Origin: Acinetobacter sp. NIPH 2100
GTDB taxonomy: Bacteria > Pseudomonadota > Gammaproteobacteria > Pseudomonadales > Moraxellaceae
Assembly: GCF_000369805.1 (NCBI RefSeq)
Contig: NZ_KB850224.1
Location: 1 to 64,000 of the forward strand
Direction: 5' to 3'
Length of the DNA stretch: 64,000 nt
In this document: positions 47,685 to 57,042 of the stretch, in pieces
Layout: each line of letters begins with the position of its first letter
How positions within the stretch are numbered: the stretch's first letter is position 1
Position numbers and translations under genes: made by a program
The notes under the pieces: model-generated
What the model saw: only the letters and a program-made list of their open reading frames with translations
What the model was told of the DNA's origin: nothing
Database searches by the model: none

Positions 47685-48596
47685 TCAATAAATGGCTTTT
47701 ACCAAATCTTTATCAGAATCGGTCAGTGCAAATTGCTGGAAGTTTTGTTTTTGGATCACAGGGTACATCAGTGAGCGAGGGTCGTTGGTATGCTCTAGAC
47801 CGAGTGCATGTCCAAACTCATGTGCCAGTGTTAAGCGTAGATCATTTGCAGATGAAAATTCATAAATCAGAATCTGCTTGCCATTGAAATGACCTTTATG
47901 CAGTAAATGTGGCTGAAACACCTGATTAAATTGGCTTGCCGATGCAACCAGTTGTTGATTGCTTTGGTTTAAGTTTTGGATGCTTTGGTTGAGTTGCTGT
48001 GTCCGTTGATTATGTTCCTGAACTTCGCGCTGTAGCACTAAAGATTGTTGTTCCAACATTTTTTGTCTTTGTGAAAATTGTTGAGCCAGATCTTTAGATG
48101 TCGAACGTGTTTGATTGAAACGAAGTACTTCCGCGTTATATTGCTGGAATTGCGCGTTCAATAGCGCTTGTTTGCTGGCAATTGATGCAGTGGTTTTTTG
48201 AATTTCATTTTTTACTTGTTGTAGTTGTTGATTTTGATTTTCCCATTGTTTTTGTTGTTGTTTGAGTTGATCTAAGCTTTGTATACGATCAGCACTGCGT
48301 TGTTGGCGCTCATCAAAGACCAGATTAATGGTAAATTCAGCTTGTGGGTCATAAATAAAATTTTGTTGTCCTGTTTCTTGCTCCCAAAGTTTAGCGGCTT
48401 GTTGGGTTAATTCGAGGACTTGCTGTTGACTGAGATTGAAACGGGAATCGATGTCAGCGATACGGTAGCGTAAGGTTTTTTTAATCGTTTGATGCTGATG
48501 CACATCAATAGGGTTGGTATTGGTTTGGGCATTGCTCAGTTGAGGCGTTATCATACTGATACAAGCCATTAAGGCTACTAGATAATGAGCTCGCAT
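47685..48596 (-). CDS. Secreted matrixin-like zinc metalloprotease with coiled coil, copy 2
   Basis: 303 residues in the same layout as copy 1: signal peptide ending SNA (about 1-24), LRYRIADIDSRFNLSQQQ, YDPQAEFTINLVFDERQ, a coiled coil rich in Gln and Asn (about 100-225), then HEFGHALGLEH and Met-turn SLMYP. The start is ATG 48596, seven bases after GGGGAG; a TTG five codons upstream overlaps that site. It is closest to copy 1 by eye. Zinc ligands are intact, so it is probably active. Confidence 0.85.
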   Translation of the reverse strand: MRAHYLVALMACISMITPQLSNAQTNTNPIDVHQHQTIKKTLRYRIADIDSRFNLSQQQVLELTQQAAKLWEQETGQQNFIYDPQAEFTINLVFDERQQRSADRIQSLDQLKQQQKQWENQNQQLQQVKNEIQKTTASIASKQALLNAQFQQYNAEVLRFNQTRSTSKDLAQQFSQRQKMLEQQSLVLQREVQEHNQRTQQLNQSIQNLNQSNQQLVASASQFNQVFQPHLLHKGHFNGKQILIYEFSSANDLRLTLAHEFGHALGLEHTNDPRSLMYPVIQKQNFQQFALTDSDKDLVKAIY

Positions 48597-48985
48597 TGTA
48601 AATCTCCCCAAATAAAGACTTATTTTTCATCATTATTTTGTGAGCGTCAAAATGCTATCTGGTTAATAAATAAAAGTAAAAAATGTGACTTTTTTCCAAA
48701 AAATAAAAAAATGAATCGAATGATTTGCAGAATGATAAAAATAAGGATTGGTGTGTTTTTTGATCGTAATTTGAAAAATATCAAGCTATTAAATTGATCA
48801 CCGTAGAAAACGGAAAAATTCTCGGAAATAAAACTTAAAAACCCTCTGTTTGTTAACTTTTGTAAATATTATATAAAATGGTAAAGTTTTCTACTTTTAG
48901 ATAAAAAAATGTTGATATGTGACATTTCTAGTCCATCAGTTTTTATTGTTTTGGAGCCTGATTGGACTGCAATGTTCTGTAGCGA
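48597..48985. other. AT-rich gap between metalloprotease copies 2 and 3
   Basis: 389 gene-free bases, very AT-rich. It should carry the minus-strand promoter of copy 2. No repeat, RNA or clear terminator seen. Confidence 0.5.
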
Positions 48986-49894
48986 TTATCTTCCCAACAA
49001 TAAATCACGATCGGACTGGGTTAAACGGAAATGCGCTGTATTTTGATCTTTCATGATCGGGTGCATCAGTGCCTGAGGATCATCAGTATGCTGTATGTCC
49101 AATGCATGGCCTAATTCATGGGCGAGTGTTAAACGTAGATCATCTTCAGATTCAAACTCATAAATTAAAATCTGTTTGCCATTAAACAAACCTTTATGGA
49201 ATAAATGGGGTTTAAAGCGTTGCTTATATTGACTCACCGAAGCATTTAGTTGTTGATCCAAAGCATTGAGCTCATCAATCTGCTGATTTAAATCCACGAT
49301 TGTTTGATTATATTGATTAATTTCTTGCTGTAATAACTGTACGTTTTGCGCTAAGACCTGTTGTCGTTGCTGAAAATACTCTGGATTGGCAATCGAGGCT
49401 CGATTCTGCTGCGCATTGTGTTGTTCTTGATTGTAGTGTTGAATCTGTTGGTTAAGCTGTTGTTGTTTTAAATCGAGAAATTGCTTACTACGAATAATTT
49501 CCTGTTCAATTTGATCAAGTTTTTGTTTTTTCTCTAGCCAGTGTTGTTGATTGGATTGAAGTTGACTGAGGTGTTCGCGACGTTGTTCACTTTCTTGTTG
49601 GCGTTCATCATAGATCAAGTGGATTGCAAGCTGAGCATTCGGGTCATAGACAAAATAATCTTGCCCTGTGCCATCTTTCCAGATTTGCGTTGCTTGCTGG
49701 CTGATTACTTTGACTTGCTCAATGCTGAGTTTAAAGCGCGGGTCAACTTCGGCAATACGATAACGTAGACGAGTATCAAAGGGGTTGCTGATACGGTCGG
49801 TGAGTGAGTTAAATTTAAGTTGAGGGTGTTGGCGGGTTTGATAACCCGACCAGAATAGAAATAGCACCAATGCAATAATTAGGGCGAGTCTCAT
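48986..49894 (-). CDS. Membrane-anchored matrixin-like metalloprotease, copy 3
   Basis: 302 residues. In place of a cleavable signal it starts with an uncleaved-looking hydrophobic anchor (MRLALIIALVLFLFWSG). The rest follows copies 1 and 2: LRYRIAEVDPRFKLSIEQ, YDPNAQLAIHLIYDERQ, a long Gln-rich coiled coil (about 95-220) and the zinc helix HELGHALDIQH. Here the glycine of HExxHxxGxxH is Asp, and the Met-turn is ALMHP rather than SLMYP. Activity may therefore differ. Its start overlaps the stop of the upstream membrane-protein gene by four bases, so they are coupled. Confidence 0.83.
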   Translation of the reverse strand: MRLALIIALVLFLFWSGYQTRQHPQLKFNSLTDRISNPFDTRLRYRIAEVDPRFKLSIEQVKVISQQATQIWKDGTGQDYFVYDPNAQLAIHLIYDERQQESEQRREHLSQLQSNQQHWLEKKQKLDQIEQEIIRSKQFLDLKQQQLNQQIQHYNQEQHNAQQNRASIANPEYFQQRQQVLAQNVQLLQQEINQYNQTIVDLNQQIDELNALDQQLNASVSQYKQRFKPHLFHKGLFNGKQILIYEFESEDDLRLTLAHELGHALDIQHTDDPQALMHPIMKDQNTAHFRLTQSDRDLLLGR

Positions 49895-50307
49895 TCAGCA
49901 TTTTTTTCAAATAAAGGTTGATAGAGGCTAGGCACAACTAAAACACCCCAGATGAGTGTAGAGAGAATATTGCCTAACTCATAAAAAATAGCACTTAAAC
50001 CTGAGATGAAGGTCCAAGAATAACTCGGTAACAGATAAAAGAGTAACAGAGGGAAAAAACTATACACATAGACCTTTCTGGCCCAGTCTTTGAATAAAAG
50101 CAAACCAATCAATACAATCAAGAGACCAATCGCCAGGAGACCTGAGATGATTACCTCCCAGTTTTGTGGTTCCGTTGCTAATAATTCATTAACCATGATA
50201 GATGTTTCATCATAAGCATCAAATATTGCACTGATAAAAATACACAGCAGCGAAAAAATAAGGATGAATCTAAATTTGGTTTTGGTTATGACAGGATCTG
50301 TTTTCAT
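49891..50307 (-). CDS. Uncharacterised membrane protein coupled to metalloprotease copy 3
   Basis: 138 residues with four hydrophobic segments (about 12-30, 50-72, 79-95 and 103-126) and short polar ends. I do not recognise the family. Its stop overlaps the ATG of the membrane-anchored metalloprotease (ATGA), so the two are made together and may work together, for example as an anchor or substrate. It is first in this minus-strand transcript. ATG 50307 is taken as the start. Confidence 0.72.
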   Translation of the reverse strand: MKTDPVITKTKFRFILIFSLLCIFISAIFDAYDETSIMVNELLATEPQNWEVIISGLLAIGLLIVLIGLLLFKDWARKVYVYSFFPLLLFYLLPSYSWTFISGLSAIFYELGNILSTLIWGVLVVPSLYQPLFEKNAE

Positions 50308-50502
50308 CTTCTATCTAGGTATCTTTCTTTTAGTGTTTTGGATTATACAGAAAATAAATTTATGTGTATCAAAGCAATCTTGATGTACTGACTGCAATCA
50401 AGCTCGGTTTTGGGCTTCTGCTTGTGATTGATTCATATAGCTGCCATATTGAGGACGGAACCATTCATTCTGACAATTAAAAGAAAATGCAAAGGAACAT
50501 GC

Positions 50503-51387
50503 ATGCTGAAATATCTACTTAAAGCACCTGAAACTGCGTGGACGGCTAATTCACCAGCGGCGGCAAAAACTGAAAATTTAAAAATTAAATATTTGGGGAC
50601 CGCAGGATTTATCTTGTCTGATGCCAACCGAACATTAGTACTCGATCCTTTTATTAGTCGCCCAAATTTCTGGCAAACCTTTACTCAACCTTTATGTAGT
50701 GATCCAGCATTGGTCAAACGTTATATTCCAGATGCGGATGAGGTATTAATCGGGCATGCGCATTATGATCATATTCTGGATGCACCAGAAGTGTGTAAAC
50801 AAACAGGGGCTCGTCTCATTGGCTCTGAAGCCAGCTTGATGTATGCCCGTTCTGCAGCTTTACCAGAGCAACAGATGCGAGTCACACAGGGAAGGGAGGT
50901 GATCGAGTGTGGGAAATGGCAAGTGGTTGGTTTACCTTCAATCCATGGTAAGGCTTTATTTGGACGAGTGCCGTTACCAGGGGATATGACCACACCGCCA
51001 CCTTTTCCACCGAAATTTCATCAATTACGGCATGGGTTGGTGCTGAATTGGTGGATTGATACAGGACAGCTTCGTGTTGTTCACATCGATTCTGCTGATT
51101 TTATTGAACAGGAATTGCAGGGCAAACAAGCTGATATTGTGTGTTTATGTGCAATCGGACGCAAATATCGTCCAAACTACGTCAAAGATGTGGTGCGACT
51201 ATTGAAACCGAAATACATTATTCCCTGTCATTGGGATAGCATGGTCACGCCAATTGATGCGCCAGCGCAGTTATTGCCAGGTGTGAATATTCCTCAGTTT
51301 ATTGAAGAAATTAAAGCGTGTGGGGTGATACCTTTGTTTATGCCAATTTTGGGCGAACTGTATTTTGAACAATCTAAATTTATCTGA
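50503..51387 (+). CDS. Metallo-beta-lactamase-fold hydrolase
   Basis: 294 residues; the metal site is HAHYDH (about residues 88-93) in the UlaG/YcbL-like form, with further ligands in SIHGKA, HIDSADF and a late PCHWDS. A segment LKIKYLGTAGFILSD begins the fold. No signal peptide is seen, so it is cytoplasmic. The substrate cannot be predicted. The start is ATG 50503, seven bases after AAAGGAA; a longer in-frame extension lacks a ribosome binding site. A very stable terminator follows. Confidence 0.86.
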   Translation: MLKYLLKAPETAWTANSPAAAKTENLKIKYLGTAGFILSDANRTLVLDPFISRPNFWQTFTQPLCSDPALVKRYIPDADEVLIGHAHYDHILDAPEVCKQTGARLIGSEASLMYARSAALPEQQMRVTQGREVIECGKWQVVGLPSIHGKALFGRVPLPGDMTTPPPFPPKFHQLRHGLVLNWWIDTGQLRVVHIDSADFIEQELQGKQADIVCLCAIGRKYRPNYVKDVVRLLKPKYIIPCHWDSMVTPIDAPAQLLPGVNIPQFIEEIKACGVIPLFMPILGELYFEQSKFI

Positions 51388-51416
51388 TAGCCACTTTTTA
51401 TAAATAAGTTTTAAGC

Positions 51417-51449
51417 AAAAAAAACCGCGCTTGCGCGCGGTCTTTTTTT
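51417..51449. terminator. Terminator between the MBL gene and dnaK
   Basis: CCGCGC (51425-51430) pairs with GCGCGG (51435-51440), loop TTGC, extended by long A and T runs. It serves both converging genes. Confidence 0.92.
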
Positions 51450-51460
51450 AAAGAGACAAA

Positions 51461-53407
51461 TTATTTTTTGTCATCTTTTACTTCTGTGAACTCAGCATCT
51501 ACAACGCCATCGTCCGCTTTTTGTTGTTGACCTGCATCGCCACCTTGGAATGCATTTGGATCAAAACCTTCTGCGCCGCCAGCTGCACCTTGTGCTTGTT
51601 CATAAGCACGTTGTGTAATAGGCATCAAGATGTTTTGTAAAGCTTCAGTTTTCGCTTTGATGTCTTCAACATCATTTTCTTTAGTTGCTGCTTCAAGCTC
51701 AGAAACCGCAGTTGTGATCGCAGTTTTTTCATCTTCAGTCACTTTGTCACCAAGATCTTTTACTGCTTTCGTCGAGCTAGAAACAAGTGCATCTGCTTCG
51801 TTACGTGCTTTTGCTAACTCTTCAAACTTACGGTCTTCTTCAGCATTTGCTTCAGCATCTTTGATCATCGCTTCGATTTCAGCATCAGACAAACCTGAGT
51901 TTGCTTTAATCTGGATTGATTGCTCTTTACCAGTACTCTTATCTTTAGCCGATACTTTTAAGATACCATCAGCGTTGATGTCGAACGATACTTCAATTTG
52001 CGGTACGCCACGTGGAGCAGGTGGGATATCGCCTAACTGGAAGTTACCCAACAATTTATTTTGTTGAGCCATTTTACGTTCACCTTGGTAAACCGAAATG
52101 TCTACTGCAGGCTGGTTATCAGCAGCTGTAGAGAACACTTGTGATTTCTTCGCAGGAATCGTAGTGTTTTTCTCAATGATCGGAGTCAATACGCCGCCCA
52201 TTGTTTCGATACCTAAAGTTAACGGTGTTACGTCTAATAAAAGTACGTCAGTTTTGTCACCAGACAATACTGCACCTTGAATCGCAGCACCAATCGCAAC
52301 AGCTTCGTCAGGGTTCACGTCTTTACGTGGCTCTTTACCAAAGAATTCTTGTACTTTTTGCTGTACAAGCGGCATACGAGACTGACCACCGACCAAGATC
52401 ACGTCAGAAATCTCAGAAGTTGAAAGACCTGCATCTTTAAGCGCAATGCGGCAAGGCTCAATGGTACGAGCAACTAAATCGGCAACTAACCCTTCAAGTT
52501 TTGCACGTGTTACGTTGATCACTAAGTGTTTAGGACCAGTCGCATCAGCCGTGATGTATGGAAGGTTGATTTCAGTTGCATTCGATGAAGAAAGCTCGAT
52601 TTTCGCTTTCTCAGCTGCTTCTTTTAAACGCTGTAACGCAAGTGGATCATTTTTCAAGTTCACACTTTGTTCTTTCTTGAATTCTTCAACCAAGAATTCA
52701 ATTAATGCGTTATCAAAGTCTTCACCACCAAGGAACGTATCACCATTGGTTGATAACACTTCGATTTGTTGGTCGCCATCAAGGTCAGCGATTTCAATGA
52801 TTGATACGTCAAAAGTACCACCACCTAAGTCGTAAACCGCGATTTTACGATCGCCTTCTTTTTTGTCCATACCGAACGCAAGTGCCGCAGCAGTTGGTTC
52901 GTTAATGATACGTTTAACATCAAGACCTGCAATTTTACCTGCATCTTTAGTCGCTTGACGTTGTGCATCGTTAAAGTAAGCAGGAACAGTAATCACTGCT
53001 TCAGTGACTGTTTCACCTAAATAGTCTTCTGCAGTTTTCTTCATCTTTTTCAAGATTTCAGCAGAGATCTGTTGCGGTGCTAATTTTTTATCGTTTACTT
53101 CAACCCAAGCATCGCCATTGTCTGCTTTGATGATTTTGTAAGGTACAAGACCGATGTCTTTTTGTACCGCTTGATCTTCATAACGACGACCGATTAAACG
53201 CTTGATTGCGAATAATGTATTTTTCGGGTTAGTTACCGCTTGGCGTTTCGCGCTTTGACCAACAAGGATCTCGCCATCTTTATAGGCAATGATCGATGGA
53301 GTTGTACGCGTACCTTCTGCATTTTCGATTACTTTTACTTTATCGCCTTCAAGTACAGCAACACATGAGTTGGTAGTACCTAAGTCAATACCAATAATTT
53401 TTGCCAT
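51461..53407 (-). CDS. dnaK: Molecular chaperone DnaK (Hsp70)
   Basis: 648 residues: ATPase domain opening [20 protein letters not shown], with [20 protein letters not shown] and the phosphate loop [12 protein letters not shown]; linker VLLLDVTPL; substrate-binding domain; and a C-terminal tail [12 protein letters not shown]. Folds and protects proteins with DnaJ and GrpE. The start is ATG 53407 after AGAGGAA; the frame extends 10 codons further upstream only from a TTG. grpE lies 118 bases upstream on the same strand. dnaJ is not downstream, where the transcript meets a terminator. Confidence 0.98.
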   Translation of the reverse strand: MAKIIGIDLGTTNSCVAVLEGDKVKVIENAEGTRTTPSIIAYKDGEILVGQSAKRQAVTNPKNTLFAIKRLIGRRYEDQAVQKDIGLVPYKIIKADNGDAWVEVNDKKLAPQQISAEILKKMKKTAEDYLGETVTEAVITVPAYFNDAQRQATKDAGKIAGLDVKRIINEPTAAALAFGMDKKEGDRKIAVYDLGGGTFDVSIIEIADLDGDQQIEVLSTNGDTFLGGEDFDNALIEFLVEEFKKEQSVNLKNDPLALQRLKEAAEKAKIELSSSNATEINLPYITADATGPKHLVINVTRAKLEGLVADLVARTIEPCRIALKDAGLSTSEISDVILVGGQSRMPLVQQKVQEFFGKEPRKDVNPDEAVAIGAAIQGAVLSGDKTDVLLLDVTPLTLGIETMGGVLTPIIEKNTTIPAKKSQVFSTAADNQPAVDISVYQGERKMAQQNKLLGNFQLGDIPPAPRGVPQIEVSFDINADGILKVSAKDKSTGKEQSIQIKANSGLSDAEIEAMIKDAEANAEEDRKFEELAKARNEADALVSSSTKAVKDLGDKVTEDEKTAITTAVSELEAATKENDVEDIKAKTEALQNILMPITQRAYEQAQGAAGGAEGFDPNAFQGGDAGQQQKADDGVVDAEFTEVKDDKK

Positions 53408-53525
53408 TGATTGTGTTCCTCTAAAATTTTGTTGCAATGTTTTGCTTGTTATTCGATATGAGAGTTAATCGGTTTTTTTCAAGCATTTTTGTGAAAAAAA
53501 ATCAAAAAACTCTCAAATTTTTACC

Positions 53526-54071
53526 TTATTGACCGACCATGACCATCGCTGGGCGAAGTAAACGACCATTTAAGGTATAGCCTTTCTGTAAAACAGTGCC
53601 AATTTGATTGGCTTTGGCATTCGGGTCGATTCCCACAGCTTGGTGTAAATCCGCATTGAAACCATTTTGGGTATCTGCTTCGACGACACCAAATTTTTCT
53701 AGTGTGGTGAGTAGCGATTTCAAAGTGAGCTTAATCCCTTCAAGGACAGGGGTCTGTTCTTCACCCGCGGCTTGAATTGCACGTTCTAGATTATCGACAG
53801 AATCCAATAATTCTTTCGCAAATTTTTCCAGCACAGTCTCTTTATGCTTTTCAGATTCACGTTGAATACGTTCAACACTTTTTTGTGCCTCATAAACAGC
53901 ATTGGCTGTACGTGCTTTTTCGAGTTTTAAGCTTTCTTCGAGTTTAGTGATTTGAGCTTGTAAATCTTCAACGCTAAGCTCGTTTGCCTGCTCTACACCT
54001 TCAGCTTGAGTTTGTTCAGTTTGTTGCTCATTTTGAATGTCTTGAGCTTGCTCATTGTGCTCATTAGCCAT
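53526..54071 (-). CDS. grpE: Nucleotide exchange factor GrpE
   Basis: 181 residues. A Gln/Glu-rich N-terminal part and a long coiled coil (about 35-110, [20 protein letters not shown]) are followed by the beta domain that binds DnaK, ending [21 protein letters not shown] as in other GrpE. The start is ATG 54071 with GGAG eight bases upstream; an ATG 11 codons earlier lacks one. A sigma-32-like promoter lies about 110 bases before it. It forms a heat-shock unit with dnaK. Confidence 0.95.
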   Translation of the reverse strand: MANEHNEQAQDIQNEQQTEQTQAEGVEQANELSVEDLQAQITKLEESLKLEKARTANAVYEAQKSVERIQRESEKHKETVLEKFAKELLDSVDNLERAIQAAGEEQTPVLEGIKLTLKSLLTTLEKFGVVEADTQNGFNADLHQAVGIDPNAKANQIGTVLQKGYTLNGRLLRPAMVMVGQ

Positions 54072-54182
54072 TGACGATCTCCGTTGAAAAAAGTTCTTAA
54101 ACATGTACAGTCCTTCTGGCGTTAATGCTCATAGGGTTAAACCCGAACTGCCACATCTTGGTCATTCATAGATAGGGATGAA

Positions 54183-54208
54183 GTATGGGCAACGCGACAA
54201 AATTCAAG
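54183..54208 (-). promoter_or_regulatory. Sigma-32-type heat-shock promoter of grpE-dnaK
   Basis: Read on the minus strand: CTTGAA (complement of 54203-54208), a 13-base spacer and CCCATAC (complement of 54183-54189), close to the sigma-32 consensus CTTGAA-N13-17-CCCCATNT. Confidence 0.8.
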
Positions 54209-54230
54209 CGTTCAGGTCGATTTAAATCTT

Positions 54231-55124
54231 TTAATTTTGCTGATTTAAGTAAAAATTTAAGTTTTCAATCACAAAAGCAATAAATTCTTGGGTTATTTTC
54301 GGTAAATGTTGTCTGGATGCATAAACCAACGATAAGGTCAGATCAGGTGCTGAAAAATCAGTAAACACCTGTTGCAAACGTTGTTGAGCGATATCTTTAC
54401 GCACCAGCAACGTTGGCAACATCGCAATACCTTGTGCTTTAAGGCACATCTGATAAAGCGCGATCACATCATTGCTTTTAAACGTAACATTTAATGGATA
54501 GTTCTGGGGTTGCTGATCTGTATCAAACAAGGTCCAGTATTGGTTATGTGTGTGATGGGCAATGCATTCATGTTGAATGAGTTGACTGGGATGTAATAGG
54601 GGAGTGTGGTCTTGTAAATAGTGAGGATGTGCACAAAAGGTTGATTCGATTTGACAGACAGGTCGAGCAATTAATCCATCTGCAACTTTCTGAGTAATAC
54701 GCAAAGCCAAATCGACATGTGCATCCATTAAATCAACGGTATTCTCTGTGAGGTACACATCAAAATGAATCTGTGGATAGCGCTTTTTAAATTGTTTAAT
54801 ACATTCATTGACACCGAGCTGAAATAAAAACAAACCACAAGTAAAACGAATTGTCCCGTTATGTTGTTCGGGTGCGGCCAAACCTTCTAATAGCTGTTGC
54901 TGCTGTAAAATATTTTCACAATAGACTAGCGCTTTCTCACCTGCTGGGGTGAGCGACACTTTACGGGTATTACGTTGAAACAGTCGGGTCGAAAAGGTTT
55001 GTTCGAGGTGGTCTAAATAGCGAGACACCATTGCTTTAGAATAATCCAAATGTTCTGCAGCTTTGCTGAGGTTGCCTTGGTTCGCAATACAAACAAAGAC
55101 TTGAATGGCTTTTAAGGTATCCAT
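54231..55124 (-). CDS. LysR-family transcriptional regulator
   Basis: 297 residues: helix-turn-helix at about 15-40 (GNLSKAAEHLDYSKAMVSRY) and a C-terminal effector domain. The motif SRYLDHLEQTFSTRLFQRNTRKVSLT is typical of the CrgA/AaeR-like group. It is divergent from the metallo-beta-lactamase-fold gene at 55232, about 110 bases away, and probably controls it. Start ATG 55124; an upstream start four codons earlier is possible. Ligand unknown. Confidence 0.88.
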   Translation of the reverse strand: MDTLKAIQVFVCIANQGNLSKAAEHLDYSKAMVSRYLDHLEQTFSTRLFQRNTRKVSLTPAGEKALVYCENILQQQQLLEGLAAPEQHNGTIRFTCGLFLFQLGVNECIKQFKKRYPQIHFDVYLTENTVDLMDAHVDLALRITQKVADGLIARPVCQIESTFCAHPHYLQDHTPLLHPSQLIQHECIAHHTHNQYWTLFDTDQQPQNYPLNVTFKSNDVIALYQMCLKAQGIAMLPTLLVRKDIAQQRLQQVFTDFSAPDLTLSLVYASRQHLPKITQEFIAFVIENLNFYLNQQN

Positions 55125-55231
55125 GTTTATTATCATTGTTGCAAGATATGCAACATTTTATCTTAGTTTAGTGTGTTTCTTCAGCAATAATTGCAATTTA
55201 AAGTGTTCCTTATCAAATTGGAGACGATAAG

Positions 55232-56086
55232 ATGAACACTAAACCTTATATTATTGCTTTATCAACTTTGGCAGCAACATCTGCTGCTTTTGCACAAGAT
55301 TTAAAAATCCAAAACTTTCTAGCTCAACCTGAGCACTTCGGTGTGACTTCAACCTTGATCGAAGGTGATAAAGAAGTATTATTGGTGAATGCTCAATTTT
55401 CTAAATCAGAAGCATTGCGTATCGCTGCTGATATTTTAGACAGTGGTAAAACATTAAAAACTATTTTTGTCAGCTATGGCGACCCAGATTTCTATTTTGG
55501 TTTAGATGTATTTAAACAATACTTCCCAAATGTGCAAATTATTGCGACGCCTGAAACAGTGAAACATATTCAGGATACTCAAGCACTGAAAGTGGCGTAC
55601 TGGGGACCGAAAATGGGTGCGAATGCACCGAGTCAAATTATTGTTCCTCAAGCCTACACCGCAAAAACGTTAAAGCTTGAAAATGAAAACATCGAAATTA
55701 AGGGTAAGAAAGAACTTACTTACTTGTGGATTCCGAGTGCCAAAGCGGTTGTTGGTGGTATTCCAGTGTCATCAGGCATTCATCTTTGGACTGCGGATAC
55801 CCCTACAGCAAAAGATCGTGCTGAAGTTGTCCAAACGTTAGAAAGCATTAAAGCCTTGAATCCGAAGGTTGTTGTCCCTGCGCATATGAAAGCAGGCGCT
55901 GCTGAAGGTCTGGATGCAGTTAACTTTTCAATCGACTATTTAAAGCAGTATGAAAAAGCGGTTAGAGTAACAAAAAACTCGGCTGAATTAATCAAAACAA
56001 TGCAAAAACAATATCCAGCTTTAGGCGAGTCGAGCAGTTTGGAACTGGGTGCCAAAGTTGTTAAAGGCGAAATGCAATGGCCTTAA
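55232..56086 (+). CDS. Periplasmic MBL-fold protein with degenerate metal motif
   Basis: 284 residues with a signal peptide (about 1-21, ending AFA). The fold is recognisable from VTSTLIEGDKEVLLVNAQFS, but where the HxHxDH metal motif should be it reads VSYGDPDFYFG (about 83-93). As I recall, related proteins have SHGDPDYYFG, so one more His is lost here. A later histidine (PVSSGIHLW) and the final PAHM are kept. It may bind one metal or none, or bind a ligand without hydrolysis. It is divergent from a LysR gene, which probably regulates it. Confidence 0.82.
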   Translation: MNTKPYIIALSTLAATSAAFAQDLKIQNFLAQPEHFGVTSTLIEGDKEVLLVNAQFSKSEALRIAADILDSGKTLKTIFVSYGDPDFYFGLDVFKQYFPNVQIIATPETVKHIQDTQALKVAYWGPKMGANAPSQIIVPQAYTAKTLKLENENIEIKGKKELTYLWIPSAKAVVGGIPVSSGIHLWTADTPTAKDRAEVVQTLESIKALNPKVVVPAHMKAGAAEGLDAVNFSIDYLKQYEKAVRVTKNSAELIKTMQKQYPALGESSSLELGAKVVKGEMQWP

Positions 56087-56108
56087 GTCTAGACTAGTGT
56101 TTTACAAG

Positions 56109-56137
56109 AAACCGTGATGAAAAATCACGGTTTTTTT
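56109..56137 (+). terminator. Terminator after the MBL-fold gene
   Basis: AAACCGTGAT (56109-56118) pairs with ATCACGGTTT around GAAAA, then a T run. Confidence 0.92.
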
Positions 56138-56468
56138 ATGTGCACTACATTTATTTTTAATCAAAACTATCTGATTGTAATCTTTTAAGCAGATTGTGCA
56201 GTGTTTCTATGAATTATAAAAAAATAAGATAAAGGCGTTTTAATTGACTAGATAAAGATGAAATCACTTGAGTCATAACACCTTAGCTATTTCGCAGCGC
56301 GTCAAAAATGTGTGAAACCTGAACGTAGTTGATTTAAGAAAAATTGCAAAACAATGCTGTTTGCTTAACAAACTGCAACTAATACGCATCACGTCCAAGA
56401 AAAAAATTGTGAATTATAGGCAACGCAAAGACAACTTTGCTTTTTGTCATAATGAAAGGAAATACACA
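56138..56468. other. Gene-free stretch before the small lipoprotein gene
   Basis: 331 AT-rich bases with no convincing gene, repeat or RNA. A frame runs into the lipoprotein from 56361 but has no ribosome binding site. The promoter of the lipoprotein must lie here; I could not pick one with confidence. Confidence 0.5.
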
Positions 56469-56708
56469 ATGAAAAAGTTAGCATTGATCTCTATGGTTGT
56501 ATCTGGTGTTGCATTAACAGCTGTGGGTTGCTCAACTCAAGGTGGGTTGGATGCTTCTGGTTCAGCTCAAACAACAAGTGCAAGCCCATCAGGTGTACAA
56601 GGTGGTGTTGGCGTGCAAGCAGGTACATCGGTAGATGTTCAACCAGGTGGTGCTTCTGCTGACGTTTCAGGTTCTGTATCTGGTTCAGCAGGCGGTTCTG
56701 CGCAATAA
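56469..56708 (+). CDS. Small Gly/Ser-rich lipoprotein
   Basis: 79 residues: a lipoprotein signal with lipobox TAVGC (cysteine about residue 21), then a mature part of about 58 residues made almost only of Gly, Ser, Ala, Val, Gln and Thr with near-repeats such as GVQGGVGVQAGTSVDVQPGG. It has no fold I can predict. The start is ATG 56469 with AAAGGA upstream. It has its own strong terminator, so it is a single-gene unit. Function unknown; similar low-complexity lipoproteins are common in this genus. Confidence 0.78.
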   Translation: MKKLALISMVVSGVALTAVGCSTQGGLDASGSAQTTSASPSGVQGGVGVQAGTSVDVQPGGASADVSGSVSGSAGGSAQ

Positions 56709-56836
56709 TTTTTGATTAAGTCTGCGAGCATGAGATTGGAAATGAGATGCCAACTTTAATTTCAATCGATTTATGTACTGCTATACATATTTGCACAGCG
56801 ACTGAATTCATCAAATTGACACTTTAAAAGTGATAT

Positions 56837-56869
56837 AAAACCAGAGCCAAGACCTTGGCTCTGGTTTTA
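56837..56869 (+). terminator. Terminator after the small lipoprotein gene
   Basis: A 14- to 15-base-pair stem (AACCAGAGCCAAG with CTTGGCTCTGGTT) around a three-base loop, then T residues. It lies 130 bases after the stop. The remaining gap up to 57042 has no feature that I can support. Confidence 0.88.
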
Positions 56870-57042
56870 TTGTTTGGAAAATCGAAGCTTAAAACACGAT
56901 TGAATTGACATAAAAAGTAGGTGGTAATAAGCACAATGGTTAATGACTTTTTAATAAGAGCCCTTTAGCGTACGACATAATTTAAAATCTTGAACTTGAT
57001 CTAAGACTTTATAAAAGCATATAGTCGAAGGCAACAAGAATT

